Positions 33,695 to 46,206 of a stretch of 64,000 nucleotides of DNA are shown here, in pieces (within the stretch, counting starts at the first letter, position 1; every line of letters starts with the position of its first letter). A program made the position numbers and the translations under genes. Source of the stretch: Locusta migratoria (Eukaryota > Arthropoda > Insecta > Orthoptera > Acrididae); the NCBI GenBank assembly GCA_026315105.1, contig CM048750.1, positions 170,466,549 to 170,530,548 on the forward strand, given 5' to 3'. Under the pieces are notes generated by a model. That model saw only the letters and a program-made list of their open reading frames with translations, was not told the origin of the DNA and made no database searches.

Positions 33695-34675
33695 AGCAGT
33701 TATTAGACTTGAAGGGCATGAAAGGGAAGCATCAGTTGGGAAAGGAGTAAGACAGGGTTGTAGCCTTTCTCCGATGTTATTCAATTTGTACATCGAGCAG
33801 GCGGTGAAGGAAAGCAAGGAAAAATTTGGAATAGGGATTAAAGTTCAGGGGGAAGAAATAAAAACATTGCGTCTTGCAGATGACGTTGTAATTCTGTCAG
33901 AGACAGCAAAGGACCTGGAAGAGCAGTTGAATGGAATGGACAGTGTGTTGAAGAGAGTGTATAAAATGAACAGTAACAAGAGCAAAACAAAAATAATGGA
34001 ATGCGGTCTTAGAAAATCAGGCGATGCTTAAGGAATTAGATTAGGTAACGAAACAATGAAGGTGGTAGATGAGTTTTGTTAGTTGGGTAGTAAAATAACA
34101 TGCGATGGTCGCAGTAAAGAGGATATAAAATGCAGAATGGCAATGGGAAGGAAAGCATTTTTGAAAAAGAGAAATTTGCTAACATCGAATATTAATTTAA
34201 GGTAAGGAAGTCTTTTCTGAAGGCATTTGTGTGGAGTGTTGCCTTGTGCGGGAGTGAAACATGGACGATAAGCAGTGCGAACAGGAAGAGAATAGACGCT
34301 TTTGAAATGTGGTGCTACAGAAGAATGCTGAAGATTAGGTGGGTAGATCGTATAACTAATGAAGAGATACTGAACAGCATTGGTGAGAAAAGGAATTTTT
34401 GGCATACCCTGACTAAAAGAAGGGATCGCTTGGTAGGACACATTCTTAGACATCGAGGAATCGTAAATTTAGCATTGGAGGGAAGTGTGTGGGGTAAAAA
34501 TCGCAGAGGGAGACCAAGAGACGCGTATAGTAAACAGATTCAAGTGGATATGGGTTGCCGTTCTTATGAGGAGATGAAAAGGCTTGCTCAGGATAGAGTA
34601 GGGTGGAGAGCTGCATCAAACCAGTCTCCGGACTGAAGACCAGAACAACAACAACAATTTCAACAAATGTAAACA
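33695..34675 (+). mobile_element. RTE-like LINE, 5'-truncated, in an ABCG intron
   Basis: The frame opens AVIRLEGHEREASVGKGVRQ then GCSLSPMLFNLYIEQAVKES, with LADDVVILSE as the YADD-equivalent box (33866-33900). After a stop at 34029, YGSETW-like text and MLKIRWVDRITNEEILNSIG follow (34229-34636). The end is ctccggactgaagaccagaa then a caacaacaac tail. The insertion point is about 55 bp upstream of the exon acceptor, antisense to the gene. Confidence 0.9.
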
Positions 34676-35486
34676 GTTTATTCTGGCTGCCTGAAAACGA
34701 AACACATTCGCGAGATAACCACTGGTTCCTAACCTGTTGTCCACGTACCGCATGTGGTCGACAAGAGCTACAATATGGTCCGCGAAAGATGTAAAATTTC
34801 AAACTTTTATTCTTTTTGATAATTAATTCCTTCTAAAGTGGTCAGTGAAACATTTAATTTTCAACAAAAAGTATGTTACAATAGTATTGTTAATACGTAT
34901 TACTTTTGAGTTTTGAGAATACGTTAAAAGTTTTCATTAAAGTTTATTTTTAGATTGACCGTTTCTTTTTCTTGAATCTTGTGATCCCTGTTCACAACAA
35001 AGGAATCATACTGGTGCCAGCCCTAAAAAGAGGTAGGGAGCCAGTCGTTTATAAAAACCTTTCAGCTGAGAGCTGAACATCTGATGTCATCCTGTAGATG
35101 TACAGTGTAGCGGATTGAAACATATGGTTCCCCACTTTCCTGTGAGAGTCTTTTAAAGAGGAACATATTTTCGTAAGCACTTTCAGTTTTTTGTTCTTTT
35201 TTAGCTCTTGTAGTGTGGCCTGACACCCTTCGGTATTTTTGTATTCTGTCTGTGAATTGAGTCTCAATGGTATACGTTCGTATTTACATTTAACCGCTCG
35301 TGATTGCTTTTTCATAAGTAATATTTAGCCTGACAAAGATTCGATCCAAATCTTTTATGTTTTAACAATCACATCAGATCAATATTTAGTTTACAATTAC
35401 AGGTTGAAACTGGAACGAAATATTTTACAAACTGCTTACCGTAACCAACTAAATAACGTAGTAATAATAATTACGAACAACTTTTA
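34676..35486. other. Stretch without a gene
   Basis: No domain or repeat family recognised. The nearest features are the LINE ends on both sides. Confidence 0.5.
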
Positions 35487-36020
35487 ATTGGAAGGAACAC
35501 ACAGAAAATATCGTTGGGAAGGCGAACCAATGGCTACGTTTCATTAGCATAACATTTACAAGATGCGACAGTGGTACTAAAGAAACTGCCTACACTACAC
35601 TTCTGAGTTCTATTTTTGTTTATTGCTCGCGTTGTGGGATCCACATCAAGTGGAAAAGACGGAGGACAAAGAGAAAGATCAGAGAAGGGCAGCTCGGTTT
35701 GTATTATCGCGATGTAGGAGAGATATTGTCACAGGAATGATGCACGAGAAGGGTTGGAAATCATTAAAAAAATTAAAAAAAGCGTTATATGCTGCGGCGA
35801 GATATATTGGCGAAATTTCTTTCACCAACTTCCTCTTCCGAATGCTAACTTATTTTGTTAGAACCGGCTTACATAGGGAGACGTTATCATAATAATGAAA
35901 TTAGAGAGTTTAGATGGAAAACGAAAATATTCAGGTGTTCCTTTTTTCCGCGCGCTATTAGAAAATGGAAAGGTAGATGAAAATTTTAAAAACAGTTCGA
36001 TGATCCATCTGTCATGCACT
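35487..36020 (+). mobile_element. CR1/Jockey-group LINE, 3' end (decayed)
   Basis: Frame pieces NWKEHTENIVGKANQWLRF, ETAYTTLL, LWDPHQVEKTEDKEKDQRRA and ARFVLSRCRRDIV follow the same order as the copy at 39132-39668. A frameshift lies near 35620. The usual tail is not clear. Confidence 0.82.
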
Positions 36021-36362
36021 TCTATGAGATTTTCAGAGCATTTATGTACTGGAAGATGAACGAGGTAATTGACGTGAGAGGCTCCTAGACACGGAATAAC
36101 GAAACCAAGGTTTTTAAAAAGAGCATCTAGACGTTAGCACGCTGCCGCAGCCGCTTCGTGGCCTTCGGATACTTGCCGGTAGGTGAAACACAAATCCTAA
36201 CGGTCAAGGCGGGCGGCCTCGAAGCCTCAGCTTATACTACAGCCGGTCTGGCGAATAGGCTGTTTTCCTTTCTTAAAATATGGTTCGAACTTTGGTTATT
36301 CTCAATTATTTTAATGTTCAAGCATCGTTCTCAGCAATTATTCTTAAAAATGTCTCTTACTT

Positions 36363-37605
36363 TTATGTTGTTGTTGTTGTGGTCTTCAGTCCGGAGACTG
36401 GTTTGATGCAGCTCTCCACGATAACCTATCCTGAAAAAAAATGTTCAAATGTTTGTTAAGCTTATGGGACTTAACTACGGGGTCATCAGTCCCTAAACTT
36501 ACAAACTACTTATGAACTACTTACGAACTAGGACGGCACAAATATCCATGCCCGAGGGGGGATTCGAACCCCCGACCGCAGTGGCCGTGCTGACCGTGAC
36601 TGGAGCGCCTTAGTCACCTCGGCCACCGCGGCCGGCACCTATCCTGAGCAAGCCTCTTCATCTCCACATAAGAACGACAACCTACATCTGTCTGAATCTG
36701 CTTAATGTATCCATCTCTTGGTCTTCTTCTGCGGTTTTTACTCCACACACTTCCATCCAACGCTAAATTCACAATTCCTTGATGTCTAAGAATGTGTCCT
36801 ACCAATAGATCCCTTCTTTTAGTCAAGGTATGCCAGAAATTTCTTTTATCCCCAATTCTGTTCAGTACCTCCTCATTAGTTACGCGATCCACCCACTTAA
36901 TCTTCAACATTCTTCTGTAGCACCATATTTCAAAAGCCTCTATCCTCTTCCTGTCCGCACTGTTTATCGTCCATGTCTCACTCCCATACAAGGCCACACT
37001 CCATACAAATGCCTTCAGAAAGGACTTCCTTAGGCTTAAATCAATATTCGATGTTAACAAATTTCTCTTTTTCAAGAACGCTTTTCTACCCATTGCCATT
37101 CTGCATTTTACATCCTCTCTACTGCGACCATCATTTGTTATTTTACTGCCCAAGTAACAAAATTCATCTACCTCCTTTATTGCTTCGTTACCCAATCTAA
37201 TCCCTTCAGCATCACCTGATTTTCTTACACTGCACTCCATTACCCTAGTTTTACTCTTGTTAATCTTCATCTTATATGCACCTTTCAACACACTGTCCAT
37301 TCTGTTTAACTGCTCTTCCAGGTCCTTTGCTGTCTCTGAATTACTGAATTACTGAATTACTATGTCGTCGGCAAAACGCAAAGTTTTTAATTCTTCACCC
37401 TGAACTTTAATTCCTTCTCCAAATTTCTCCTTGCTTTCCTTTAGAGCTTGCTCAATGTACAAATTGAATAACATTGGAGAAAGGCTACAACCCTGTCTTA
37501 CTCCCTTCCCAACCACTGCATCCCTTTCATGCCCTTCAACTCTGACAACCGCTGTCTGGTTTTTGTACAAATTGTAAATAACCTTACGCTCCCTATATTT
37601 TACTC
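36363..37605 (-). mobile_element. RTE-like LINE, 5'-truncated
   Basis: This is the best-kept RT of its family here. 37349-37570 reads KGVRQGCSLSPMLFNLYIEQ and LKTLRFADDIVIQ. 36614-37300 reads MDSVLKGAYKMKINKSKT, FCYLGSKITNDGRSREDVKC, YGSETWTI and FEIWCYRRMLKIKWVDRV. A triple aattactgaa at 37335-37362 breaks the frame between them. The 3' end (minus) is ctccggactgaagaccacaa then a caacaacaac tail at 36363-36400. The SINE at 36435-36636 sits in its 3' region. The endonuclease is missing. Confidence 0.92.
36435..36636 (-). mobile_element. tRNA-headed SINE, main type, inside a LINE
   Basis: Complete minus-strand copy. The flanking duplications acctatcctga (36424-36434 and 36637-36647) are LINE sequence, so the SINE is younger than the LINE copy. 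Confidence 0.96.
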
Positions 37606-38450
37606 ATGCTTACTTCAGAACTTGAAAGAGTTTATATAATTAAGGAATTAATTAAATTTCAAGATTGAGTTACGTAATCGGAAACGCTCTGTTATTGGCT
37701 GAAGCTTTGGTGACGTCACCTTACACGAGGAAGTCGAAGCTATATCTGTGTTATAGCAGTTTTCGCGAAGTTACTAGATTTTTCCATCACTTTCTCTGCG
37801 TACAATTTAGTGTTTTGTGACGAAAAACGCATTTAAAACCTTTATGTCGAAATGGAAATAATTTAGCGAAGGCTTATAATTGAAAACTTCCGAAAGCTGA
37901 TGCGTTTATGTGATCTTCGTACTTCAAAACTAACCCAGAAAAGTGGATACTACTTCAAAAATAAAATGATCCTAAATTTGCACGTAACTGTTTTTCTTAT
38001 TATTGCCAATAGACCGACTCTAAGGAAGCAAACTATTACACACCATAAACGTGTAGAAATAAGGATTGTGCCTTGGATTCAGCTTTTTTTTTTACCAAAT
38101 GTATTTCATTTTTTATTGGCGATCACTGAAAAAATTACGTGGTAAGTGAATACCTATGTAGTCACAGTTCGAATTCAGATTAATTCGTGTGTACACGTAA
38201 ATTAATCTTGGACACTGGCTACATTCCACATATCATTATGTACTTTTGTCTTCCAGGTTGGTTTAGAAGTATCTTCTCAAGTTAAATCGAAACTACAGAG
38301 GCTAAAGAAGGGTGGCAAAATTAAATGTTTCACAGACGATCGAAGTTCTGAAGTTGTTATCTTTAATCAAGAAACTTACGTGATACTTAACTGGTAGCAC
38401 AACAGTTATAAGAATTTTGCGTTCTGTGTTGGAATAAAAAAAATATGTGG
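37606..38450 (+). other. Unassigned stretch with promoter-like motifs
   Basis: At 37693-37718 an inverted CCAAT box (attgg) and a perfect CRE palindrome (tgacgtca, 37711-37718) stand close together. An 81-codon frame at 37900-38145 (MRLCDLRTSKLTQKSGYYFK and on) follows, and its product resembles nothing I can name. It could be a worn DNA transposon or a non-coding gene; no firm support. Confidence 0.25.
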
Positions 38451-38454
38451 TCTT

Positions 38455-38530
38455 TTACCGAGCGCTCTAAAGCACTTTGCTGCGGAGTGCGCAGTTGCTC
38501 TCTGAGATACACAAGCATTTGAACTTTTTT
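38455..38530 (+). mobile_element. Worn tRNA-headed SINE fragment
   Basis: accgagcgctctaaagcact, ttgctgcggagtgcgcagtt and a final acaagcatttgaac are pieces of head variant 2 and the common tail. The middle is deleted. Confidence 0.6.
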
Positions 38531-38934
38531 TCGTCTCGGATCAATGTGATACTTTGAAATAGGATTGACTTATTGAAAAAATTAGTAATAATTTCAAAAT
38601 TTCTTAAATACAGTTGCATTCACCAGCTGCACTCAAAAGAAGTTTATAGAGACAAATCTCTGATGCATCTGTCATATGCACAGGAACTGCATCACTGATG
38701 TAAGTATTAAAACTGACAACCAACAGGAAAGTTTTCTCTTCACAGACTACGTTAAAAAAGGACTTTAAATTTATATCTTTTGGTTGTCAGATTGTGAACA
38801 GCTGCTTCGCAAATGTGAATATTAGATCACTAATTTGTACATAATAATACACCTTCGCAGTTGCAATATATGATACTTAATAGTGAACTATGAGATAATG
38901 TATCATATGGAATGTTTACTAAAACATCAAAAAG

Positions 38935-40470
38935 ACCCTACATCTACAGGGATACTCTGCAAATCACATTTAAGTGCCTGGCAGAGGGTTCATTGAACCA
39001 CCATTATACTATTTATCTCCAATTCCATTCTCGAATAGCGCGCGAGAAGAAAGAACACCTGAATCTCTCCGTTCGAGCTCTGATTTCCCGTATTTTATTC
39101 TGATAGTCATTTCTACCTATGTCAGTGGGAGTCAAGAATATATTTTCGCATTCGGAGGAGAATGTTGGCGATTGGAGTTTCGTAAGTATGGCGATTGGAG
39201 TTTCGTAAGTATCCCACGCCGCAGCGATAAGCGCCGTTGTTGTAATGATTCCCATCCCAGATCCTGTAACATTTCCGTAACGCTGTCTCCCCTGCATCGT
39301 GACAATACGAAACGAGCTGCCCTTCTCTGGACTCTTTCGATGTCCTCCGTCAAACCCACCTGATAAGAATCCCACACTGGGCAGCAATATTCCATAAAAG
39401 GACGGACAAGCGTAGTGTATGCAGTTTCTTTAGTAGTTCTGTTGCATCTTTTAACGGTTCTGCCAATAAAACGCAGTCTCTGGTTCGCCTTTCCCACGAT
39501 GTTATCTACGTGTTCTTTCCAGTTTAGGTCTGAAGTAATAGTAATTCCTAGGTATTTTGTGGAGTTTACGGCCTTCACTTTTGATTGATTTATCTTGTAA
39601 ACAAAGTTTAACGGATTTCTTTTCGTACTCATGTGGACGACTTCACACTTCTCATTATTCAGAGTCATTTGCCAATTTCTACACCATACTGATATCTTAT
39701 TCAGATCCTTCTGCAGTTGGTTTTAATCTTCAGATGATTTCACTAGACGGTAAATGACGGCGTCATCTGCAAATAATTAAGGGAGCTAGTTAGATTATCC
39801 CCTAAATCGTTTATGTAAATAAGGAACAGCAGAGGACCAATAACACTACCCTGTGGAACACCCGATATCACCTCTGTTTTAGTCGATGCGTTACCACTGA
39901 TTACTACGAACTGTTTCCTCTCTGACAGGAAATCGCCTATCCAATCGCAAATTTGGGCGATATACCATAACCACGCAATTTGATTAAAAGCCGTTTGTGA
40001 GGTACGGTGTCAAAAGCCTTCTGGAAATCAAGAAATACGGAATCGATTTGCGAACCCTTGTCGATAGCACCCATCACTTCGTGTGAATAAAGAGCTAGTT
40101 GTGTTTCGCATAAACGATATTTTCTAAATTCGTGTTGACCTTGGGTCAATATGTCATTCTGTTTGAGATAATTAATAATGTTTGAATACAGGATATGTTC
40201 CAAAACCCTGCTGCAAATTGACGTCAATGAAATAGGCCTATAGTTTAGTGGGTTACTCCTACCGCCTTTCTTGAATATAGATGTGACCTGTACAACTTTC
40301 CAATCTTTTGGTACAGATCCTTCTTTGAGAGAGCGGTTGTATATTTGTTTCGTCTTCTTTGGTGAATGAGTTGCTAAAAGCTATGTTTAGTAACTCTTCT
40401 TTAGTAGCGCTATCGTCGGCAGGATCGCCATTACTATCACGTAGTGAGGGTATTGTTTTGTTTTGCCCCT
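38935..40470 (-). mobile_element. CR1/Jockey-group LINE (RT and C-terminus)
   Basis: Reading from the 5' side on the minus strand: NYRPISLTSICSRVLEHI (40190-40250), then TQGQHEFRKYRLCETQLALY and FLDFQKAFDTVPHKRLL (39937-40227). Next is PQGSVIGPLLFLIYIND-like text (near 39820-39870). 39132-39668 reads EKCEVVHMSTKRNPLNFVYK, KYLGITITSDLNWKEHVDNI and VQRRAARFVLSRCRGDSVTE. The 3' end near 38940 has the tail agtatccctgtagatgtagg. A few stops and a deletion near 39750 break it. Confidence 0.92.
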
Positions 40471-40608
40471 AGTATATTACCCGACCGGCAATAAGCGCAA
40501 GAAGTGAAATCTGTGTCATCTGGATCTCTACGAGCGAGTTTCAACCACATTTTACGCATTTCTCATGGCTTGGAACACGCCAAAACGTTTTCAATTTTTA
40601 TAAATGTA

Positions 40609-40717
40609 CTAGCTGAAAACCCGACGTTTTCCGCTATTTATTTATTCATTCAAGCTTTGAGTGAGTAATTTTCCTATCCCTTCTCTGTCTCTCTCTCTCT
40701 CTCTCTCTATGTCCAAC

Positions 40718-40780
<63 letters not shown>

Positions 40781-42186
40781 ATGTTTATAGGAGAATATTT
40801 AAGGCTGTCTTGCATAATGTGCAAAATAATAAGTGCACTATCCAAACAAAGAAAGGTAGTCATCAAGATATGAATGATGTGTAACATTCATACATTCATT
40901 TAATTCAAAACTTGATTATAAACAAAACTTCTGGTTACTTTTCCAAGAGCTGGTATGAATAACTTCTTTGGTGAGCCCACTCTTGAGCAAGCGACACAAT
41001 TCTGTCCCTGCGAGAAACATGGGAGATGTTAAATACACTCTGCAGTATTTAATAGATTCCCTTGTGATTATTTATCATAATAGAAAATGTAAGTATCACT
41101 GGAAATTGCAGTCTCTTGAAAGTAAAGGGTAGATCTGTCGGAAATAATGGGTATTCGTTGGATGTACACTGAACATTCTCCTCCTTTCTCTGTAGCTCTA
41201 TAGAAGAGTATTGCTTTCGCCTGCAGCTGTTTGCGCTTCGCAGTTCAAATGTGTCAACAACACTTTCAGGAATTTCCTTAGGCTGGCTGGAATAGAGTAG
41301 TGTGTCAGTAGTAAATACGCAAATTTTTAAAACGTAATGCATGATGTCGAAGGTTTTCACCCATCGTAGTATATATGATTTCATATTTATTGAAATATAC
41401 ATTGTACAATTTTATAATTTTTCTGATTATATTCATTTATATAAGTGATGTATGTCGGTAAAATCTGTTGCGAATACAGTTAGTAGTAATAGATTAAAAT
41501 ATGATTCGTGATTAGGCAGTTTTCCATTAACGTTACTGAACATTGTGTCGTATTACGATATGATTTCGAAGGTACATTCAGTTGTCTGTAAAATATTCTG
41601 CGAGTGCAATTTGTAGTGTAGAAAGTCCTACCGAATGCCATAGCTTTACTCCATGAACAGGTAAAAGTAGTAAGCGAGAAACTTTTTTCCTTTCATCATT
41701 TTGATATGGTTTTCAGCAAGAAAAATTATAATAAAGGTTTGAAGTTATATTTAAAGTTTGGTGCATGTCGCTAAGTACTTTCATTCTCATACAGTGCATG
41801 AATAAAAATTCGTTGCATGTTGTGGCAGTTTTTACGACTCCTATTGTTTATGACGTATCTCGTGAAACATGTGTGTTGTGATACAATTGTTACCTCACGT
41901 TAAGGGATACTTGTACCAAATTTTGTTGAAATCGGTCCAGTCGTCTAGGAGGAAATGCGCAGCATTATCGCTGGATGCAACAGTTTTTGACACATCTCAT
42001 TCTTTATGACGTCATATCTCGTGAACAATGTGTTGTACGTGATTCTTACACTACTACGACCGTCCTGATGGACTGAAGCTGACGTGTGCGATATTTCACA
42101 AAACATTATAAGAAAAATGTAGGTTTGTTTGCAATACGTACACACAAACCCACAAACATACGGTCACTCTTATATTAATATATATC
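40609..42186 (-). mobile_element. Second Helitron-type element, minus strand
   Basis: The 3' end ttttcagCTAG (minus) is at 40609-40612, next to a worn hairpin. The far end near 42186 reads gatatatattaatataagag then tgaccgtatg, like the 5' end at 21814. Body blocks (ttcaaacctttattataa, tcgtgaacaatgtgttgtac, aaatcggtccagtcgtct) match the first Helitron in inverse orientation. No Rep/helicase is visible. Confidence 0.75.
40683..40774. repeat. Microsatellites (TC)n and (AT)n
   Basis: TC repeats at about 40683-40709 and AT repeats at 40721-40774 lie inside the Helitron-type element. Confidence 0.97.
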
Positions 42187-42995
42187 AACGATTTGTAAAG
42201 AGCAGTATTACGAAATATATGAAATATATTTTCCGAAACAACGCATCACTGTTGGTGAATATCACGACAGCAGCAGCAGTATCATGTAGGTTTACGTCAC
42301 AGGCATGACATGACTCAAATTGGGTGTTTTAGAGGGCGTTCAAATAAATTGAATTTTATTTTTGTTTCTTTTTTTAATACTGCAGTTCATGAGGGAAAAA
42401 CATGATATGAGCATAATATCACATAATTAAACATTTTACATAATTACTAAGCGTTCTGTGGAGTCTACGGTTACATTCATATATTTTGGAATCAATAAAG
42501 AAAAATATACTAACAACCTACTTCAGTACATATGCTCGAGCTTTTAATATCCGTCTATCGAGGTGATAGACTGATCACTCTCTTTCAGACACTCAGTAAC
42601 CACCGTGGCATTGAAAGGAAGGCTGAAATATCATTAATTTATGTTGGAAGGAAAAGATAAATTGGTTTAAATACTGTTCTATGACTGTGCTACGGTCACG
42701 CCTCTGCTCGTTATCTTTGACTTTTGTTTGAATATGTGTATTCTCATGTTCTTGCGATGTTCTTTTCGGATCCTGGATGAATTTAATAAATGTTTTCTTT
42801 CATTTAAATATTGTTCTTTATGAAATTTTTACAAAATTGTTTCGCTGAGGTCATACTTAGATTCCATATGTAAACTGTCCCAAAGACGCTACAATGATAG
42901 ACATTTAAATAAGTGACCGTGGGGTAGAAAAAACAACAATAATTATTTTAGGAAAGGTGACTGGATCTTATGGAATGCCTATACAGTTCATCTAC
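42187..42995. other. Stretch without a gene
   Basis: AT-rich; no recognised domain or repeat. Confidence 0.5.
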
Positions 42996-43325
42996 GTGTT
43001 ATTTTTGTCTTCAGTCTGAAGACTGTATTGTTGCAACTTCCCTCGATACTCTATCTGTACAAGGCTCGTCATCTCCGAATGAGAACGGAAACGGCAACCC
43101 ACATCTCTTTGAACCTTCTTGGTGCCCCTCAGTGATTTTTACTCACCTCCCACGTCTGCCTTTAATAATAAACTGACTATTCCTTAGTGTCTCAAGTTCG
43201 TGTCTTTCGAAGCTTTCTTTTAAATAAGTTATGGCACAAAGTTTTTTTTAATCCACAATACTGTTCATTACCTCATTATTTAAGCGATCTACCCAGATAA
43301 TAGTCAGCAGCATTCTTTTGTTATT
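42996..43325 (-). mobile_element. RTE-like LINE 3' fragment (very old)
   Basis: The minus strand shows NKRMLLTIIWVDRLNNEVMN at 43258-43325 and a cttcagtctgaagac end near 43010. These match WVDRVTNEEVLN and the ctccggactgaagac end of better copies. Heavily mutated. Confidence 0.68.
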
Positions 43326-43774
43326 TTACATAATTTATGTGAAGTAACAAAGAGAAGCGAAGTGACCTTGTAATAGGAAAAAGTGTAGGCAAGTCGTCCA
43401 TCCACATCGCAAAATTATAAATCTTTAAGGCTGTCGTGCACCATTTGTAAAATTCTAGACTGTATTTCATTATCGTGTACTAATATCTCTTTGGACATCT
43501 TTGGAGACCAATCTTCTCTATAGAAATTAAAGTGGGTTCTTCAAACAACCCACTTTCCTCTGTCACAAATCCAGGAGTGAATAAATCACGGTGTGGGTTG
43601 ATGCCGTTATTTTTTATTTTCAGAGGACGTTCGTTATAATAATACCACAACATTTCCTAAAGAACAAAACATGTACACACGAAATATCAGGCCAGCTTTC
43701 TAAGTACTTTGACTAATTCCTTGTCAACCGCAGCGCATAATTCCTAACAGAGAAATATTAAGACGCAAATTTTT

Positions 43775-43911
43775 AAATCGGGAGCACCACAAGAAAGTGT
43801 CATTGACCCATTACGGATAATGCCGTTGCACACAGAGAAGTCCTAAGATTAAGTAACGCAATACAGGAAGTTCGAGGATCGACGCATGGTACAGACAGTG
43901 GCAAATGACTC
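43775..43911 (+). mobile_element. CR1/Jockey-group LINE fragment, left of the Gypsy nest
   Basis: SGAPQESVIDPLRI stands for SGVPQGSVIGPLLF, and RIDAWYRQWQMTL (43873-43911) for RIDAWCREWQLTL. The frame is cut by the LTR at 43912 and continues after 48273. Confidence 0.75.
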
Positions 43912-44034
43912 TGTCGGTATCAGCGTAAGAGCTGATCGACTAAATAAAATAAATAAATTCGACGCGAGAGGTTTACTGGTAACACAACTTTTTATTAGAC
44001 AACAGAAGGAACTAAAGTGAAAGTACCTTCTGTG

Positions 44035-45100
44035 GTACCTTGAACCTAGTTAAACGATTTGTGTGGCCAAACATGGACAAAGATGTTAAAGAGTATGTGC
44101 GCCAATGCATGGCATGTCAAAGGAATAAAATTAGTCGGCATATTAGGGCACCTCTTGGCACATTCATGCCACCGAATCAACGATTTGAACATGTCCATTT
44201 AGACATCATTGGCCCACTAGCGCCGTCTGAAGGGTACACTTACTGCCTAACAGCCATTGATCGCTTCACACGCTGGCCAGAGGCTTTTCCAATGGCAGAC
44301 ATCACCGCCGAGACAGTGGCAACTACATTCTTTCGGGGATGGATTGCTCGTTTTGGAGTACCCCTCCTTATTACCACCGACCAGGGAAGGCAGTTTGAGC
44401 CATATCTATTCAAAGTGCTCGCTGTCCTATTACGTATGAAACGCATCCGAACTACAGCCTACCACCTGGCAGCGGTTTAGTAGAACGCCTACATCGACAT
44501 CTCTGAGGTGTCATGAGTCACAACGGTGGACGGAAACCCTACCAATTGTTCTGGTGGGCTTCCGCTCTTCCATTAAAGAAGATATCAAAGCCACAGCAGC
44601 AGATCTCGTCTATGGACAACCGATTCCTACACAACATGTCTGATGATCTGGTCGAAGCTTCAGACTTTGTCTGCAAACTGCGTTCGCAGATTCGAGAACT
44701 ACGTCCTGTCGCGTCAAGAGAGCAAAAGACCCGCCGCTCTTTCATTTTTTTCGGATCTCTGGAAGTGTGACCATGTCTTTGTCAGGCACGATGCTGTGCG
44801 CAAACCTCTCCAGTCACCGTATGATGGGCCGTATCCTGTCCTTGGCAAGGAGGAAAAGACGTTTAAGGTACGCCAACTGCAATCTCCATTGACCGCCTTA
44901 AACCTGCCTTCTGCACTACCCACCCTGATTCTAGCACAGAACCTGTCACACCTACGAGCACAGCAGAATCGACCACTACCCCACCACCTTGAAGCCTCAA
45001 CGGACACCAGAAGTCAACACGGACGACTCACCAGGAGTTTCAGCTAAACCTGTCGTCACGCTATCCGGTCGTCATGTCCGCTTCAACAGAAAATATCGTT
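44035..45100 (+). pseudogene. Gypsy integrase, broken
   Basis: From 44040 the frame reads VKEYVRQCMACQRNKISRH (C-x2-C of the zinc-binding domain). Then come HVHLDIIGPLAPSEGYTYCL with the first catalytic Asp and LTAIDRFTRWPEAFPM, and LITTDQGRQFEPYLF with the second Asp. The third catalytic block (expected near 44465) meets a stop, and frames then shift. LVYGQPIPTQHV-like text, FVRHDAVRKPLQSPYDGPYP (44780-44837) and a C-terminal chromo/GPY-like region follow. The product cannot be made whole. Confidence 0.9.
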
Positions 45101-45105
45101 GATAC

Positions 45106-45116
45106 TGAGGGGGGAG
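45106..45116 (+). other. Polypurine tract of the plus-strand Gypsy element
   Basis: tgaggggggag stands directly before the LTR start tgataaagtg. Plus-strand DNA priming in LTR elements starts at such tracts. Confidence 0.8.
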
Positions 45117-46206
45117 TGATAAAGTGATTGTGTGCCATGTAATTAAATGCAAAATGTCGTCAACGTGTACAAAGTTATTGTGCTACACAGCGTCAGTGAT
45201 GATGCATGTTTATTATCTCTGTTCAAATAATTACTCTGTTCAAATAATTACTCTTTTGTTTATACCACAGACATACATTACTAGACTGGCAAACTAGCCT
45301 CTGTGACTGAAGTTTGATGCCGCCATCTTGCCTCACCTAACGTCAAAAGGTTTCCGTACGGTACTACTATGATCTGACGTCGTAAGCTTTACTAGTTGAT
45401 TTGAACATGATTTGCATTTGAGCTAACACTTCCGCATTTTCGAATCGTGTTATGACAGGAACATGTTATGTACAGTTAAACATTAAAATTAACATCTAGG
45501 CAAAGACGTTCTACCATTTTGTTGTGTTGCCAACATAATCATGAGAGGTCGGCGGGATGACAGGTAAAATTTTACCGTTAAATACCGTTAAAGCAGAAAT
45601 AGTTATTTGAAAGACAAGAATAAAGCTATATGTTATCCACGACAAATAACACATTTATAACGGTCATACTATTAAAAGAAAAACCGAAGTTGGTCGAAAC
45701 TGGAAACAGGTTAATAAAAACAGGAAACGCGACTCATTAGTGTGTGCGTCAAAGCAGACTATAGATTTCGTAAGAACTCTCAAAAGAATAAGGGTACATA
45801 CACCTCATTGTGACCATACTACGGAAAGAAAACCCGAGGTTGAATGAAATTGGTAACAGATAAATAATAGCAGCAAATCAATGCAACTCATTACTGTATA
45901 TGTTGAAGCTTAATCAAGCTTTAAAAATTTCAGCCATATACAAACCACAAATTTCCTACATGTCAAAACTGTAAGGACTGCATAATTACGTCAGTTCATT
46001 CGTATTTTTACGACTGTTTTCTCTAATAACTCACATGACTGCTCGCACGTTATGGTATAGAAATATGGCGGCAAGACTTCACTGACACCAATGATACTGT
46101 ATACGGCATTGCCAGTCTAGGGTTTATACCAGTATGTCTCTTATCTTTGTACTTGTGATACGTTAATTAAATGTTGCTGAGTAAGTAAATACATCTTATC
46201 GCAACA
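45117..46206 (+). mobile_element. 3' LTR of the plus-strand Gypsy element, enlarged by a MITE
   Basis: It begins TGATAAAGTG and ends TTATCGCAACA, with the usual TG...CA ends. Without the inserted MITE (45284-46117) the LTR would be about 256 bp. A short direct repeat of caaataattactct lies at 45224-45253. Confidence 0.75.
45284..46117. mobile_element. MITE with TA flanks and inverted ends
   Basis: gactggcaa (45284-45292) is inverted as ttgccagtc (46109-46117), both bordered by TA (45282-45283 and 46118-46119). Further weak inverse similarity (gatgccgccatcttgcc against atggcggcaagac) lies inside. TA duplication and this size fit a Tc1/mariner-type non-autonomous element. Confidence 0.6.

Larger units (their letters stand above)
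44011..46206 (+). mobile_element. Second Ty3/Gypsy element inserted in the 3' LTR of the first
   Basis: This segment splits an LTR whose unbroken copy at 47865-48273 reads straight through the junction (ggaactaactgaaa). It holds integrase, a polypurine tract and one LTR. The 5' LTR and most of the internal region are missing. The right junction is CA|gaacta (46206/46207), and gaacta also stands at the left junction, so this is probably the target duplication. Confidence 0.85.

Noticed and set aside
40642..40887. Frame with repeated Ile-Tyr residues
   Set aside because: Translation of an (AT)n microsatellite.
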